A stretch of 64,000 nt of DNA from JAHEFU01 sp041395205. GTDB taxonomy: Bacteria; 4484-113; JAFGCY01. The notes beneath the pieces are model-generated. The model was not told the DNA's origin. It saw nothing but the letters and a program-made list of their open reading frames with translations, and ran no database searches. Below, piece after piece: positions 15,600-25,500 of this stretch; positions within the stretch are counted from its first letter, which is position 1, and every line of letters begins with the position of its first letter. Position numbers and translations under genes: made by a program. The stretch covers positions 372,001 to 436,000 of the forward strand of contig JAWLAZ010000001.1 in the NCBI GenBank assembly GCA_041395205.1. Reading direction: 5' to 3'.

Positions 15600-16259
15600 C
15601 TCCTTTCAATCGCGACTCTCATGCTGCTCGGCGGGCTGTGCTCCTGTGAGTACCCCGAGCAGGGTTACTTCGAACTGGCCGGCCTCGACGGGGACGGCAG
15701 GCTCGTCGGCAGCCAGCTCTTCATCGTCGAGGAGTACGTTGACGACAGCGAGATGACCACCGGCTTCGGGCTGCTGCTGCCGCATGTGGACGGCCGGAAG
15801 CTCGTCAGCGTGCCGATGGATCCCACCGAGGGCTTTGAAGCGCGCGGCTGGATCGTGCGCACCAATGCCCGCCAGACGGGGCATGGCAACCTGCTGCTGG
15901 AGATGACGCATATCGCCGAGCGCCTCAAGCTGCAGGGCAGCCTGCACGTGGCCGGCCGCGAAAGCGCGGAGGAATTCCATGCCACGCTGCGCTCCGATGA
16001 GGCTGCCACGGCGATCCTCTTCGTGGGCGGTGCCCCGCTCCTGCCGGAGGAATTCCGCGGAGCCGTGAACTGGGAGCTGCGCCGCCTGGATGAGGATGTG
16101 TTCGAGGCCCGCACGGGCCTCAGCCTCAGCAGTCCGCGCGTTCCGCTCCAGCCCTGGGACATGTATGAAGAGGACGGCTCGCTCGCTGCCGAGCAGTCCG
16201 CGGCCCGCTCCGAGCCCGGCCCGGACCGGGGACAGCCTGTTGACAAGCCCCGCCCCTGA
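15588..16259 (+). CDS. small lipoprotein, unrecognised
   Basis: Starts with GTG 15588, supported by the -10 box 6 nt upstream (leaderless). The first 20 residues are a lipoprotein signal (MRAFLLSIATLMLLGGLCSC). The remaining 203 residues are soluble and beta-strand-like (FELAGLDGDGRLVGSQLFIV, GFGLLLPHVDGRKLVSVPMD), with a charged Pro-rich tail. I do not recognise the fold. It follows the dockerin-like lipoprotein by 54 bp on the same strand but has its own promoter. The codon use is that of the core genome. Confidence 0.7.
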   Translation: MRAFLLSIATLMLLGGLCSCEYPEQGYFELAGLDGDGRLVGSQLFIVEEYVDDSEMTTGFGLLLPHVDGRKLVSVPMDPTEGFEARGWIVRTNARQTGHGNLLLEMTHIAERLKLQGSLHVAGRESAEEFHATLRSDEAATAILFVGGAPLLPEEFRGAVNWELRRLDEDVFEARTGLSLSSPRVPLQPWDMYEEDGSLAAEQSAARSEPGPDRGQPVDKPRP

Positions 16260-16346
16260 AGGGCGCGGGTTGAACTGTCGCCAAATTCCCCTCAAGCCCC
16301 GGTGAACAGTATTAACGGTCAGCAGCGGCAGTGCTAAGCTCCCCGC

Positions 16347-16643
16347 ATGCTGGGAATTTTTGAGGAACTGGCACAAAAGACAGGTGCCGTGATGACTGAG
16401 GAAATCGTCGAGGTCCAGCGCATCGAATGTCTCGGAGCGGCCTTCAACGGGCAGCGCGGGCAGTTTCGCATCAGCTGGATGATCGACCTGGGCTGGACCC
16501 GGGTCAGCACCCACCTGATGGTTTCCGAGACGGATGTCGAGCGCGGTGAGGACTGGCTCGTCGAACGCTTCTGCCGCAACATCCTGGAACGCGTATCCGG
16601 GGTGCGGGCCTTCGCGCCCGATGGCCGTGAAGCAGTGGCATAA
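16347..16643 (+). CDS. 98-aa soluble protein, unrecognised
   Basis: A 98-residue protein starting MLGIFEELAQKTG. TGCTAAGCT (16332-16340) is an extended -10 candidate 6 nt before the ATG, the leaderless spacing of this genome. The sequence has no signal or membrane segment. WMIDLGWTRVSTHLMVSETDVERGEDWLVERFCRNILERV suggests a beta segment followed by a helix. Gene density, codon use and the promoter support it; no family is recognised. Confidence 0.6.
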   Translation: MLGIFEELAQKTGAVMTEEIVEVQRIECLGAAFNGQRGQFRISWMIDLGWTRVSTHLMVSETDVERGEDWLVERFCRNILERVSGVRAFAPDGREAVA

Positions 16644-16750
16644 ACGCCCATTGATTCACGAATGCGGGCTCAGATCAGTCAGAATCGGCACTCCGCCTTT
16701 GTGCGCATGGTATCATCTGCCCATCTGGCCCACCGGCCGGAGGTAGAGCT

Positions 16751-18601
16751 ATGCGACATACACCTGAACTGATCACCGCCTTCGCGCTGCTGGCGGTCTG
16801 CACTGCAGCCCCCGCCACGGCGGCCTATGACGAGGCCCGCTACCGCGACAGCGTGGAGTACTTCGCCAGCGACGAACTGGAGGGCCGCATGAGCGGCACC
16901 CCCGGCTGCGAGAAGGCCGCGCAGTACATCGCGAACATCTTCATCGACATCGGCCTGGAACCCGCCGGGGTGGACGGCAGCTTCATGCAGCCCTTCGACT
17001 TCACGAGCGGCGTGGAACTCGGCACTGAGAACCACGCCTTCTGGGGCGCGCATGGCCAGAACACATCCTGGGAACTGGGCACGGACTGGACCCCGTTGCA
17101 CTTCTGCCCCGACGGCCTGGTCTCGAGCGGGATCATCTTCGCAGGCTACGGCATCACCAGCGAGGAGTACGGCTACGACGACTACGAAGGCCTGGACGTG
17201 AAGGGCAAGGTCGTCGCCGTGCTGCGCCATGAGCCGCAGACGGAGGACGAGAGCCTGTTCGCCGGCCGGCGCATGTCGCATTACGGCGATCTGCGCTACA
17301 AGGCCCAGAATGCCTACCGCCACGGTGCCGCCGCACTGGTTGTCGTGAGCGGCCCGCAGGACCGCCTGGCCGAGGAGGGCGACCCGCTGCTGGAGCTGGG
17401 CAGCGGTGATGTCTACGGCGAGGCCCCGATCCCGGTCGTGCAGCTGAAGCGCGAGCGCCTGCAGGAACTGCTGAACTACTGGGAGGGCGACCTCGCGAAG
17501 ATGCAGGACACGATGGACACCGAGCTCACACCGCAGACCCTCGACATGAGCTACCTCACGGTGGAACTCAGCACGGACATGGAGCGCCGCTTCAGCCGCA
17601 CTGACAACGTGGTCGGGCTGTTGCGCGGCACGGAGCTGCCGGATGAGTACATCGTGATCGGCGCGCACTATGACCACCTCGGCCACGGTGAGGCCCGCAG
17701 CTCACTCACGCCGGAGGAGCTGAACGCACTCAGCTGGCATGAGCGCATCCACCACGGGGCGGATGACAACGCCAGCGGCAGCGCTGCGGTGCTGGAACTG
17801 GCGCGGCATTTCGCGGAAAGCGGCAGCCGCCGCAGCCTGCTGTTCATCGCCTTCAGCGGCGAGGAGCTGGGGATTCTAGGATCGCTGCACTACGTGCGCA
17901 ATGCCACCGTGCCGCTCGGAAGCTGCGTGGCGATGCTCAACATGGACATGATCGGCCGCGTGCGCGAGGATGTGATCACCGTGCAGGGCCTGGGCAGCGC
18001 CGCGGAATGGGCGGAGCTGCTGGACAGCGCCAGTGCCGCCAGCGGGCTGGAAGTGAAGCGTTTTGACGACGGCGTGGGCGGCAGTGACTACACCGCCTTC
18101 TACACCCAGCAGCTGCCGGTGCTGAACTTCTTCTCCGGCCTTCATGAGCAGTACCACACCCCCGCTGACACTCCCGACCTGCTGAACTACGCAGGCGCGA
18201 TCCAGGTTGTCAGCCTGGTTGGCGACGTGGTGGAGCGCCTCTCCGCCCTGGAGGGCGGCCTGAGCTTCACGGAGGATCTCTCGCCGCAGATCAACCGCCA
18301 GGGCTCCGGCGAGGTGGACACCGGGCGCGGCTACAAGGTCAGCCTCGGCACGATCCCGGACTACAGCTACCTCGGTGGCGACGGCGTGCTGCTGGCCGGA
18401 GTGCGCCAGAACAGCCCGGCGAGCGAGGCCGGCCTGCAGACGGGCGACCGGCTGGTCAGGATGGGCGAGGCCGTGATCCGCAACATCTACGACTTCACCT
18501 ACGCGCTGGAGGAGCACAAGCCCGGCGATGTGGTGGAGCTCGTGGTGGTGCGCGACGGTGCGGAGCTGACGCTCAGTGCCGAGCTGAAGGGCCGCGGCTA
18601 G
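16751..18601 (+). CDS. M28-family zinc aminopeptidase with PA and PDZ domains, secreted
   Basis: A 616-residue exported peptidase. The signal peptide (residues 1-24, ends ATAA) is followed by a helical segment, then a PA-like insert with VKGKVVAVLRHEP and GAAALVVVSGP (residues about 120-235). The M28 core has the zinc ligands in GAHYDHLG (about 305), GADDNASG (about 336), FSGEELG (catalytic Glu, about 370), NMDMIGR (about 398) and the final His in HEQYHTPAD (about 465). A PDZ domain (VRQNSPASEAGLQTGDRLVRM) closes the protein. It should remove N-terminal residues from peptides in the periplasm or outside. TATCAT at 16711-16716 is a -10 candidate, and GGAGGTAGAG precedes the ATG. Confidence 0.93.
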   Translation: MRHTPELITAFALLAVCTAAPATAAYDEARYRDSVEYFASDELEGRMSGTPGCEKAAQYIANIFIDIGLEPAGVDGSFMQPFDFTSGVELGTENHAFWGAHGQNTSWELGTDWTPLHFCPDGLVSSGIIFAGYGITSEEYGYDDYEGLDVKGKVVAVLRHEPQTEDESLFAGRRMSHYGDLRYKAQNAYRHGAAALVVVSGPQDRLAEEGDPLLELGSGDVYGEAPIPVVQLKRERLQELLNYWEGDLAKMQDTMDTELTPQTLDMSYLTVELSTDMERRFSRTDNVVGLLRGTELPDEYIVIGAHYDHLGHGEARSSLTPEELNALSWHERIHHGADDNASGSAAVLELARHFAESGSRRSLLFIAFSGEELGILGSLHYVRNATVPLGSCVAMLNMDMIGRVREDVITVQGLGSAAEWAELLDSASAASGLEVKRFDDGVGGSDYTAFYTQQLPVLNFFSGLHEQYHTPADTPDLLNYAGAIQVVSLVGDVVERLSALEGGLSFTEDLSPQINRQGSGEVDTGRGYKVSLGTIPDYSYLGGDGVLLAGVRQNSPASEAGLQTGDRLVRMGEAVIRNIYDFTYALEEHKPGDVVELVVVRDGAELTLSAELKGRG

Positions 18602-18686
18602 GACAGGCCCGGGCATCTGCTATGTTATGCAGCCCGCAGGGGCCACACGGCTCGCTGCGGCCTGAGGGATGACTACGGAGGCGGAT

Positions 18687-18899
18687 ATGAGTGAACAGGA
18701 TCACATTGACCCGGACGGCGTCGAGCTCGGCGAGGACAGCCTCGAGGGCCAGCGCGCCGACATCGAACGCATCAAGGACTACTGCCAGAAGCTCGGCGAG
18801 GGCATCTCGAACGCCGCCGACCTGCTGCTGCAGATGCGCGAACAGATCGCGGAAATGGACATCCGCCTCAGGAAGCTTGAGGCAGGGAAGGACGAGTAG
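18687..18899 (+). CDS. 70-aa coiled-coil protein
   Basis: Starts at ATG 18687 (MSEQDHIDPD) with CGGAGG eight nucleotides upstream; an ATG at 18669 is in frame but has no such site. The acidic N-terminus is followed by a heptad-like helix from residue about 25 (IERIKDYCQKLGEGISNAADLLLQMREQIAEMDIRLRKLE, quoted here only as the region 28-66). It resembles small helical partners such as exonuclease VII small subunits only in general form. It lies 85 bp after the M28 peptidase and could be cotranscribed. Confidence 0.6.
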   Translation: MSEQDHIDPDGVELGEDSLEGQRADIERIKDYCQKLGEGISNAADLLLQMREQIAEMDIRLRKLEAGKDE

Positions 18900-18908
18900 G
18901 CCGCAGGC

Positions 18909-21234
18909 TCAGTACTGCAGGGAACCGTAGTTCAGCCTGATCACAGCAAGCAGGTAATCCTGCAGCAGCAGCGGTGCAAGCTCGCTGGCAGGAGGCATCG
19001 AGCCGCCATACTCTTCAAGCAGGCCGATCAGCTCATGGTTGCCACTGCGCACGGCCAGCTCCATAACACCGTTGCTGCTGTCATTCAACAGGCTGGATGG
19101 GCCATCATTTGCATTAGGATCCGCCCCCGCCTCCAGCCACAGGCGCACATTCTGAATGTTGGCGACAGGCTGGGACTCGCCATAGGCCTTGTACGCATCA
19201 TGGTTGGCAGCTAACTGGCTGATTTCCGTCAGCAATCCGAGGTTGACTGTTTCCATCTGCCCGCCATCAGCTGCATGGCCTTGAGTATCTCGATCTGCTC
19301 TGCATCCGCTAGGAAGTTGTCAGCATAGCTGCAAGCGGGATCAGACAGTGACCAGTCCTGCCAGTCCGCCGGGGCCTGTTCCATCAGCACTGCAGCACAG
19401 GCGAAGCTGCCATTGCGACAGTGCGGCATGGTCGATGGCCTTCGCCGTAACTTTCCGCCGAGGAGAGAATGCCATCATCAAGTAGCACTTCCAGCGCGGC
19501 AGCGGAATCCTCATTCATGCTTATCCTCACAGGCAATGGCAGTGTGCCGCTTTCCTCGTGTCCCGCTGCACTCGGCCCCATGCTCAATCAACAGTCTGAC
19601 AACTGCTGCATCATTCGGCCGCAGGCTTGCTGCAAAGCTGTTGCATATACAGGGTCATCCGTGATCATCAGCAGTGGAGGGATCCCGGCCAGCTCGTCAT
19701 GAACAGGTCGTCAGGATCCCGACCGGATTTCAGTTCTGACTCCAGCAGATCCGTCCTGTCCATCCTCAGCATGTCAGCTCAATTCAATCTGCGCCTAGGC
19801 TGACCAGCAGTTCGAACACATCAGAGTGCCCGAACCTGCCTGGCAGCGTAGCCAGCCGCATCCGTTCCTCTCGGAATCTCCGGCAGCGGCATACAGATTG
19901 CCAACAACTTTTGCTTCGCCCATCGCAGCAGCCATGCCAAGACTGACAGGCACATTGCGCTCCAGCAGTGCTCCGCCAGCATTTCCTCATTGCCTGCTTC
20001 CATGGAAGTCAACAGCAGATGCCTTGCGATGTCTTCCTGCCTGATGTCGATGCCCAGGGACTGCAGCTGGTCAAGCATTTCCACAGCGCTCAGTTCCGAT
20101 GCCGCTCACTGTATTCCTGAACATTGCAGAAGTAGGCCATTCGCTGCCTGAAGCTGTCATCCTGCTTCGCCCAGGCGATGATGTCGTAGCCAAGGTCACT
20201 TCATTGCCAGCATGATTTCCGGGTCTGGAGTCAGCAAGGCCAGCCGCACCCAGGGAGGCTTGCCAAATGAAGCATTGCAGTCCGTTATCATGCAGGAACT
20301 GCAGTATCTCAGCAACACTTGAAGAGCGTGTAGGAATATCCGGGATGGCACGAGGGTACTTCCCTGGTGCAATGATTGCCGTCAATGCTTCTCGCTGCGG
20401 AAACTGCCCACTACGTATCGTGGACTATCATCGTCCTCATACTTCATGCTGGACTCCCGCAGCTCAATCGTCAGGCCCTTGTCAATCATCACCTGCATCA
20501 TGTCTGTGCTGTGCAATGCATCGTCAAACATGAACGGCTCCTTCCGGATGTCGCCAAAGCGGACCAGCATCTGACGCAGGTACTCAGGGTTGGAGCTGAC
20601 GCAGGCCCTTCCTGATCATCTCTGCGAAGACGTAGTCCTCAGGCCTGTCTGCAAGCAGATAATCCAGCATCTGTGGGTTGGACGAATAATCCAGGTCCTG
20701 GATTTTCCAGTCATCTGAATTCGTGTAACTGATCTTCAGGCCATTCTCGACAAGTACCGCCAGCACCTTGTCATCCATGCCCCGGCAGGCCAGTTCCAGC
20801 GTTAGCTCGTCACCGCCGGGCAGACCGTAATCGCGGTTGTCATCCGCATCCAGCAGCAGTTTGATGATCCTGGTATTGCCATTGCGTACGGCGAAGTGCA
20901 GCGCAGTCACATCGCCAATCTGCGCGGCTGCCTGCCGGCCATCCGCAATCAGCTGCCTGATCCCAGCAACGTCATCTGCATCGGTGGCGCGGATGAAGGC
21001 CATTGCGTCCTGTTGCTCATCACTGAGGTCGGAAATCGGAAGCTCGTCCAGCAGGCTGGCGATCTCATCCATGCTGCGCGGCTCGTAGCGGATCTCCCCC
21101 GCCACCGCTGGCCTGTCATTCGCAGTATTCCGTGCTCTCTGTTTCCGTGCATTGCCGCTGTCATTGCTGCAGCCAGCAAGCAGCATGGCAAGTGCACAGC
21201 CCGGCACCAGCCATTTCAGCAGATTCTGTCCCAT
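18909..21234 (-). pseudogene. decayed ankyrin-repeat lipoprotein gene with many frameshifts
   Basis: The 5' part (21234-20584) encodes a lipoprotein signal (WLVPGCALAMLLAGC) and ankyrin-like units (GDVTALHFAVRNGNTRIIKLLLDA). The frame then breaks near 20590: SSNPEYLRQMLVRFGDIRKEP continues in another frame. It breaks again near 20383 (TAIIAPGKYPRAIPDIPTRS follows) and at several later points (DLGYDIIAWAKQDDSFRQRM, then VEMLDQLQSLGIDIRQEDIA). The 3' part, 19256-18909, still reads as ankyrin (VRLWLEAGADPNAN, LAVRSGNHELIGLLEEYGG). At least six indels are needed to join the pieces, while neighbouring genes are intact, so this is decay and not random sequencing error. TAAAAT 6 nt before ATG 21234 is a remnant leaderless promoter. 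Confidence 0.8.
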
Positions 21235-21240
21235 AGCTGG

Positions 21241-21303
21241 ATTTTACTCCAGGCGGGGCAGGGCTGCCAATCCAGACACGGAACACCCGGCAGCGCATAC
21301 AAT
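21241..21303. promoter_or_regulatory. divergent promoter pair between the ankyrin pseudogene and the propeller gene
   Basis: Minus strand: TAAAAT (21246-21241), 6 nt before ATG 21234. Plus strand: TACAAT (21298-21303), 8 nt before ATG 21312. Both imply leaderless transcripts. Confidence 0.6.
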
Positions 21304-21311
21304 CCGCTCTG

Positions 21312-22514
21312 ATGATGAAGATACCCGCGACATGGCGGCGCGCCGCCTGGATCCTGCTTCCGCTGGCACTCCTTGCCATTTATCTGCTGGTTCTGGCCCC
21401 GCGCCCGGTGGTCACGTCGGCGGTCGCCAGCAATGACGGGGCCGCCACCGGGAGAATTGCCAGCGACGACGGGACCGCCACCGGGAGGATTGCCAGCGAA
21501 GGCGGCACCCTGCCGGGCCACGTTGTCAGTGAAGTGGGAGCCGATGCCTGGTGCATCCATGAGGATCCGCCGGGGACTTACTGGCTGGGCTGCACGGAAA
21601 GCGGCCTGTACCGGATCACAGATCAGGAGATCACGAACTTCAGCGAGGCCGATGGCCTGGCTGGCAACAATGTGCGCGGCATCAGCGGCGACGGTGCCGG
21701 CGGCCTGCTGATCACAACCACTAAGGGCCTGTCGCGCTTTGATGGGCAGCATTTCGCGCTGCTTGAACCGGTCGACTATGGCGACGACTGGAGCTCGCTT
21801 GCGCCGGGGCCGGAGCAGATCTGGCTGATCCTGGACCCTGGCATGAACGATCCCTGCATGTTTGATGGCGAGACGCTGTATCGCCTGCAGCTGCCACCCG
21901 CCCCCTGGCTGGAGGCCTACCGCAGGCGCTTTCCCAATCCCGGCTATGACCCGTCCGCTGTCTACACCATCTACCCTGACCGCAGTGGCAACGTGTGGTT
22001 CGGGACCGTCAGCCTCGGAGCCTGCCGCTGGGATGGCCGGGAGTTCAGCTGGCTGTACGAGGACGCACTGGTGAACACGCCGGGCGGCGGGAACTTCGGC
22101 CTGCGCTCCATCTTTGAGGACCGCGATGGCGCATTCTGGATCTGCAATACGCGGCAGCGCTTTGAGGTTTCCGCGGACAGCAGGCAGGAGGATGGATTCC
22201 ATCACCTTGTCTACGATAAGCTGCCGGGCCTGCCGGATGCCGCCACTGACAATGCGGAGCACTTCACGTACTTCGCCTCAGTCGCAGAGGATCCGGACGG
22301 AACGCTGTGGCTGGCCTGCGGCACCGATGGTGTCCTGCAGTACGGGTCCGGCAATGTCCACAGCTACCCGATTGCCAGGGGAGTGTTCGCCATGACCGTC
22401 AAGCGCGACTCTGCCGGCCGGACCTGGGTCGGCACCGGCGAGCACGGTCTGTACTGGCTCGACGGCGATACGCTCAGGCCCTTCAGCGCGGACAGCCTGC
22501 GCAGTCGCAACTAA
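21312..22514 (+). CDS. membrane-anchored beta-propeller protein (two-component regulator propeller type)
   Basis: A 400-residue protein with one N-terminal membrane helix (residues about 12-30, WILLPLALLAIYLLVLA) and a periplasmic beta-propeller. Blade motifs of the Reg_prop type are clear: GTYWLGCTESGLYRI, GGLLITTTKGLSRFDG, GNVWFGTVSLGACRWDG, GAFWICNTRQRF, GTLWLACGTDGVLQY and RTWVGTGEHGLYWLDG. Such propellers usually sense ligands for hybrid kinases, but no kinase domain follows, so this is a stand-alone sensor or binding protein. Residues 38-70 hold an 11-residue repeat (TGRIAS units, 33-bp DNA repeats near 21440-21500). The start agrees with the -10 box 8 nt upstream. Confidence 0.8.
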   Translation: MMKIPATWRRAAWILLPLALLAIYLLVLAPRPVVTSAVASNDGAATGRIASDDGTATGRIASEGGTLPGHVVSEVGADAWCIHEDPPGTYWLGCTESGLYRITDQEITNFSEADGLAGNNVRGISGDGAGGLLITTTKGLSRFDGQHFALLEPVDYGDDWSSLAPGPEQIWLILDPGMNDPCMFDGETLYRLQLPPAPWLEAYRRRFPNPGYDPSAVYTIYPDRSGNVWFGTVSLGACRWDGREFSWLYEDALVNTPGGGNFGLRSIFEDRDGAFWICNTRQRFEVSADSRQEDGFHHLVYDKLPGLPDAATDNAEHFTYFASVAEDPDGTLWLACGTDGVLQYGSGNVHSYPIARGVFAMTVKRDSAGRTWVGTGEHGLYWLDGDTLRPFSADSLRSRN

Positions 22515-22537
22515 TTCTGTCGCCTGAACTACCTGCC

Positions 22538-25500
22538 TCAGTTGTCAATCGCGAACTGCCCGATGCCCGTCAGCGCCGTGGGGTCCAGCAGCACGCTGAA
22601 GTGCCGAGCATTGCTCTCCCTGCCGAGCACCGTCACATACACGTCGCCGCTGTCGGCATCATCCGGCACCACCACGCTGATCTGCGTCCTGCTCCAGGTA
22701 CTGACGACGGCATCCGTGCTGCCACCGCCCAGCCTGCGGAAGCTGACCGTGCCGTCCTCCTGCAGGTTGCCGAAGTTCATGCCGTTCAGTGTGACCGTCT
22801 GTCCGGGGTAGCCACGCGCCAGCCCGAGGCTGACGATGAAGGGGCTGGCATCCAGCAGTTCCAGGTCGTCCAGTGACCAGCCGCTGCCGGCCTGGCCGTT
22901 GTTGTTGGAGTCGAACAGGAACATCAACCTGAACGGCGTGTCGCGGAAGCCTGAGAGATCGAACAGCAGCGGCTGGTAGCCACTGCTGTCACTGCGCTGC
23001 TCGAAGAGGTTCAGCTCCAGTTCGCCGAAGCCGTCATGGCGCACGATGTACAGGAGCGCCCTGTCGCCCGTGCCGTCCTCCACATCAAGGCTGTGGTGCA
23101 GGCGCAGGAAGGGCGCTGTGCTGCCGCCGAGGTCGATCAGCGGGCTGTAGAGCCGCTCCAGTTCGTTGTTGCCATAACTGCCGCCGCCCTCCGGACCGAT
23201 GTAGGCGTGTGCCAGGCCCTGCCAGGGGTCATGCGTGCCGCTGCGCCAGCGCACCTCGCCGGATCCGCTGCGGAACCAGACCCCGTCCGGGCCCTCAGGC
23301 AGCAGGCCGCCGAGATCCGTGACCGCCTCGAAGTCCTCCAGCCAGCCCACCCCGAGCACGGGGTTGGCGGCGAGCAGCTCAACCACTGCGTTGGCAGCGA
23401 GGTCATCCAGGCCGCCGTTGTCACCTTCGTCGTCATAGGCCCGGGCCAGCAGGCGCACGGGGCCGGTCGCGGCCTGGCGGCTGTCCCAGCTCAGGCTGAG
23501 GGTCTTCGTCGGGTTGTCAGGATCGTTGTCAGGCAGCGCATCCACGAACAGCGGGGCCGCGCCCACGGGGTTGGCGTAGAGCTCGACGGCCGTGGTGTCG
23601 TCACTGAGCGTGAGCTGAACCTCCACTATCCCGCTGACGGATTCCCCGGGCAGCGGACTGTCGATGCTGACCGTGGGCGGCGTGCCCGTGGGCACGGTGA
23701 TGCTGATGTCGTCAATCCACATCCCCGTGGCCTGGCCGCTGCCGTTGGCGGTCAGCTGCCACATCAGCCGCACTTCCCCGCCGCAGAAGGGTGTCAGGTC
23801 GTAGCTGAACTCCGCCCAGTCCTGCACGCCGGAGGAAGTGAAGCTCGCTCCGCTGAATGTCTCGTCATCATCGGTGGCGAAGAACTGGAAGCGGTCGCCG
23901 CTGCCGCGCTCATAGCGCCGCTGGAAGCTCAGCTCCGCCGTGGCGACGCCGCTCAGGTCAATCACCGGCGCGTACAGCCAGTCATTGCTGTTCGCTGCAT
24001 AGTTCGCCGCCGTGCCGTTGCTGTGCATCGCCGGTGCGGCGCCCGCGAACTGGGAATCATCCGCACCCCACTGCGTGCTGCCGGACTCGCCGTTGAAGTC
24101 GGTGCGGAACCAGCCGCCCTGGATGCCGTCCAGCGCCACGCCGTCAAATGCCTCCAGCCAGGGTGGGGTGATGCGCGCGTTGTCAGGCGTGACCGTCAGC
24201 GGCAGGCTGATGCTGTGTCCCACGTCGTCATGCACGGTGGCGGTGATCGTCAGTTCACGGTTGAAGTCGAAGCTGGAGTCCCAGGGCACCTGCCAGAAGC
24301 CGCCGCTCTCGGCGAGCGTGGTGCCCAGATGCCGCGTCGGGGTGTCGAACTCCACCTTCACGACGTTGCCATCCCCGCCGCTGACCTGCACCTGCAGGTC
24401 CGTGACACCGCTCACGCTGCTGCCCTCCGCGGGGCTGGCCCAGCTGGCCTCCGGCGGCGCATAGGGTCCGGCGTCAAAGAGCTGGATCGAGTTCCAGACG
24501 TTCACGAAGCGCACGGGGCCGTTCGTGTTGTCGTCAATGAAGCCAGCCGGGCTGGCACCCGTGTTCAGGTGGTCCATCACGGTCGTGCCGGCCATCAGCA
24601 TCCCGCGCACCTCATGGTGCGAGTATTCCGGTCCCATGTGCGCCCAGAGCAGGGCGGCGCAGCCTGCGGTGTAGGGGCAGGCGAAGCTCGTACCCGCCAC
24701 GCTGGCGCGGTAGGCCGAATCACTGGCACGGTCCGTTGAGCGCACCCGCACCCCCGGTGCGGCCACGTCCACCCAGGGGCCGTAGTTGGAGAAGGTCGCA
24801 CGCGCGTCGAAGCGCTCAGCCGTCGGAATCTCGCCCAGGGCGTTGAGGCTGAAGTCCTCGCTGTTGGAGTCATTGACAAGCGTGGTGGCTCCGACGCACA
24901 GGGCATAGGGGTAGGCCCCGGGGTAGATCGGCGCGCTGTCATTCGAGTTGCCGGCGGCCACCACCAGCAGCCGCCCGTCCTGGTCCAGCTGCTGGGCCGC
25001 AAGCTGCATGATGCGGTCGGGGTAGTCCCCGCCCAGTGACATGCTGATCACCTGCGCCCCGAGGTAGTCGGCGAGCAGCATGCCCTCGGCCACCTGGGTT
25101 TCACTGCCGCCGCCGCCGGCACTGAGCACCTTGACCGGCAGGATCCGCACCGTCTGGTTGATCCCGCTCAGGCCCAGGCCGTTGTTGCCGGTCGCGCCGA
25201 TGTTGCCGGCGCACCAGGTGCCGTGGTTGTGGTCGTCATTGGGGTCGTTGTCCTTGTTGATCACGTCGGTGAGGATCCCCGGCTGGTTGTAGGGGAACTC
25301 CGCCGCGGGCTCGATGCAGTTGTCAACGAGGTCCTCATGCGTGTAGCGCGTGCCGGTGTCAACCACGGCCACCACGATCTGGCCGGATCCGGTGGTGCTG
25401 TCCCAGGCCTGGCCGTCCACGGCACCCACGCGCCAGTTGGCCCAGGTTCCACCGCCCGGCCCGTCGATGTTCAGGTGCATCGGGTCATTCGGTGCCGCAC

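Noticed and set aside
23036..24739. 567-residue plus-strand open frame
   Set aside because: Lies fully opposite the subtilisin-like gene, whose catalytic triad and domains are clear; Arg/His/Ala-rich shadow.
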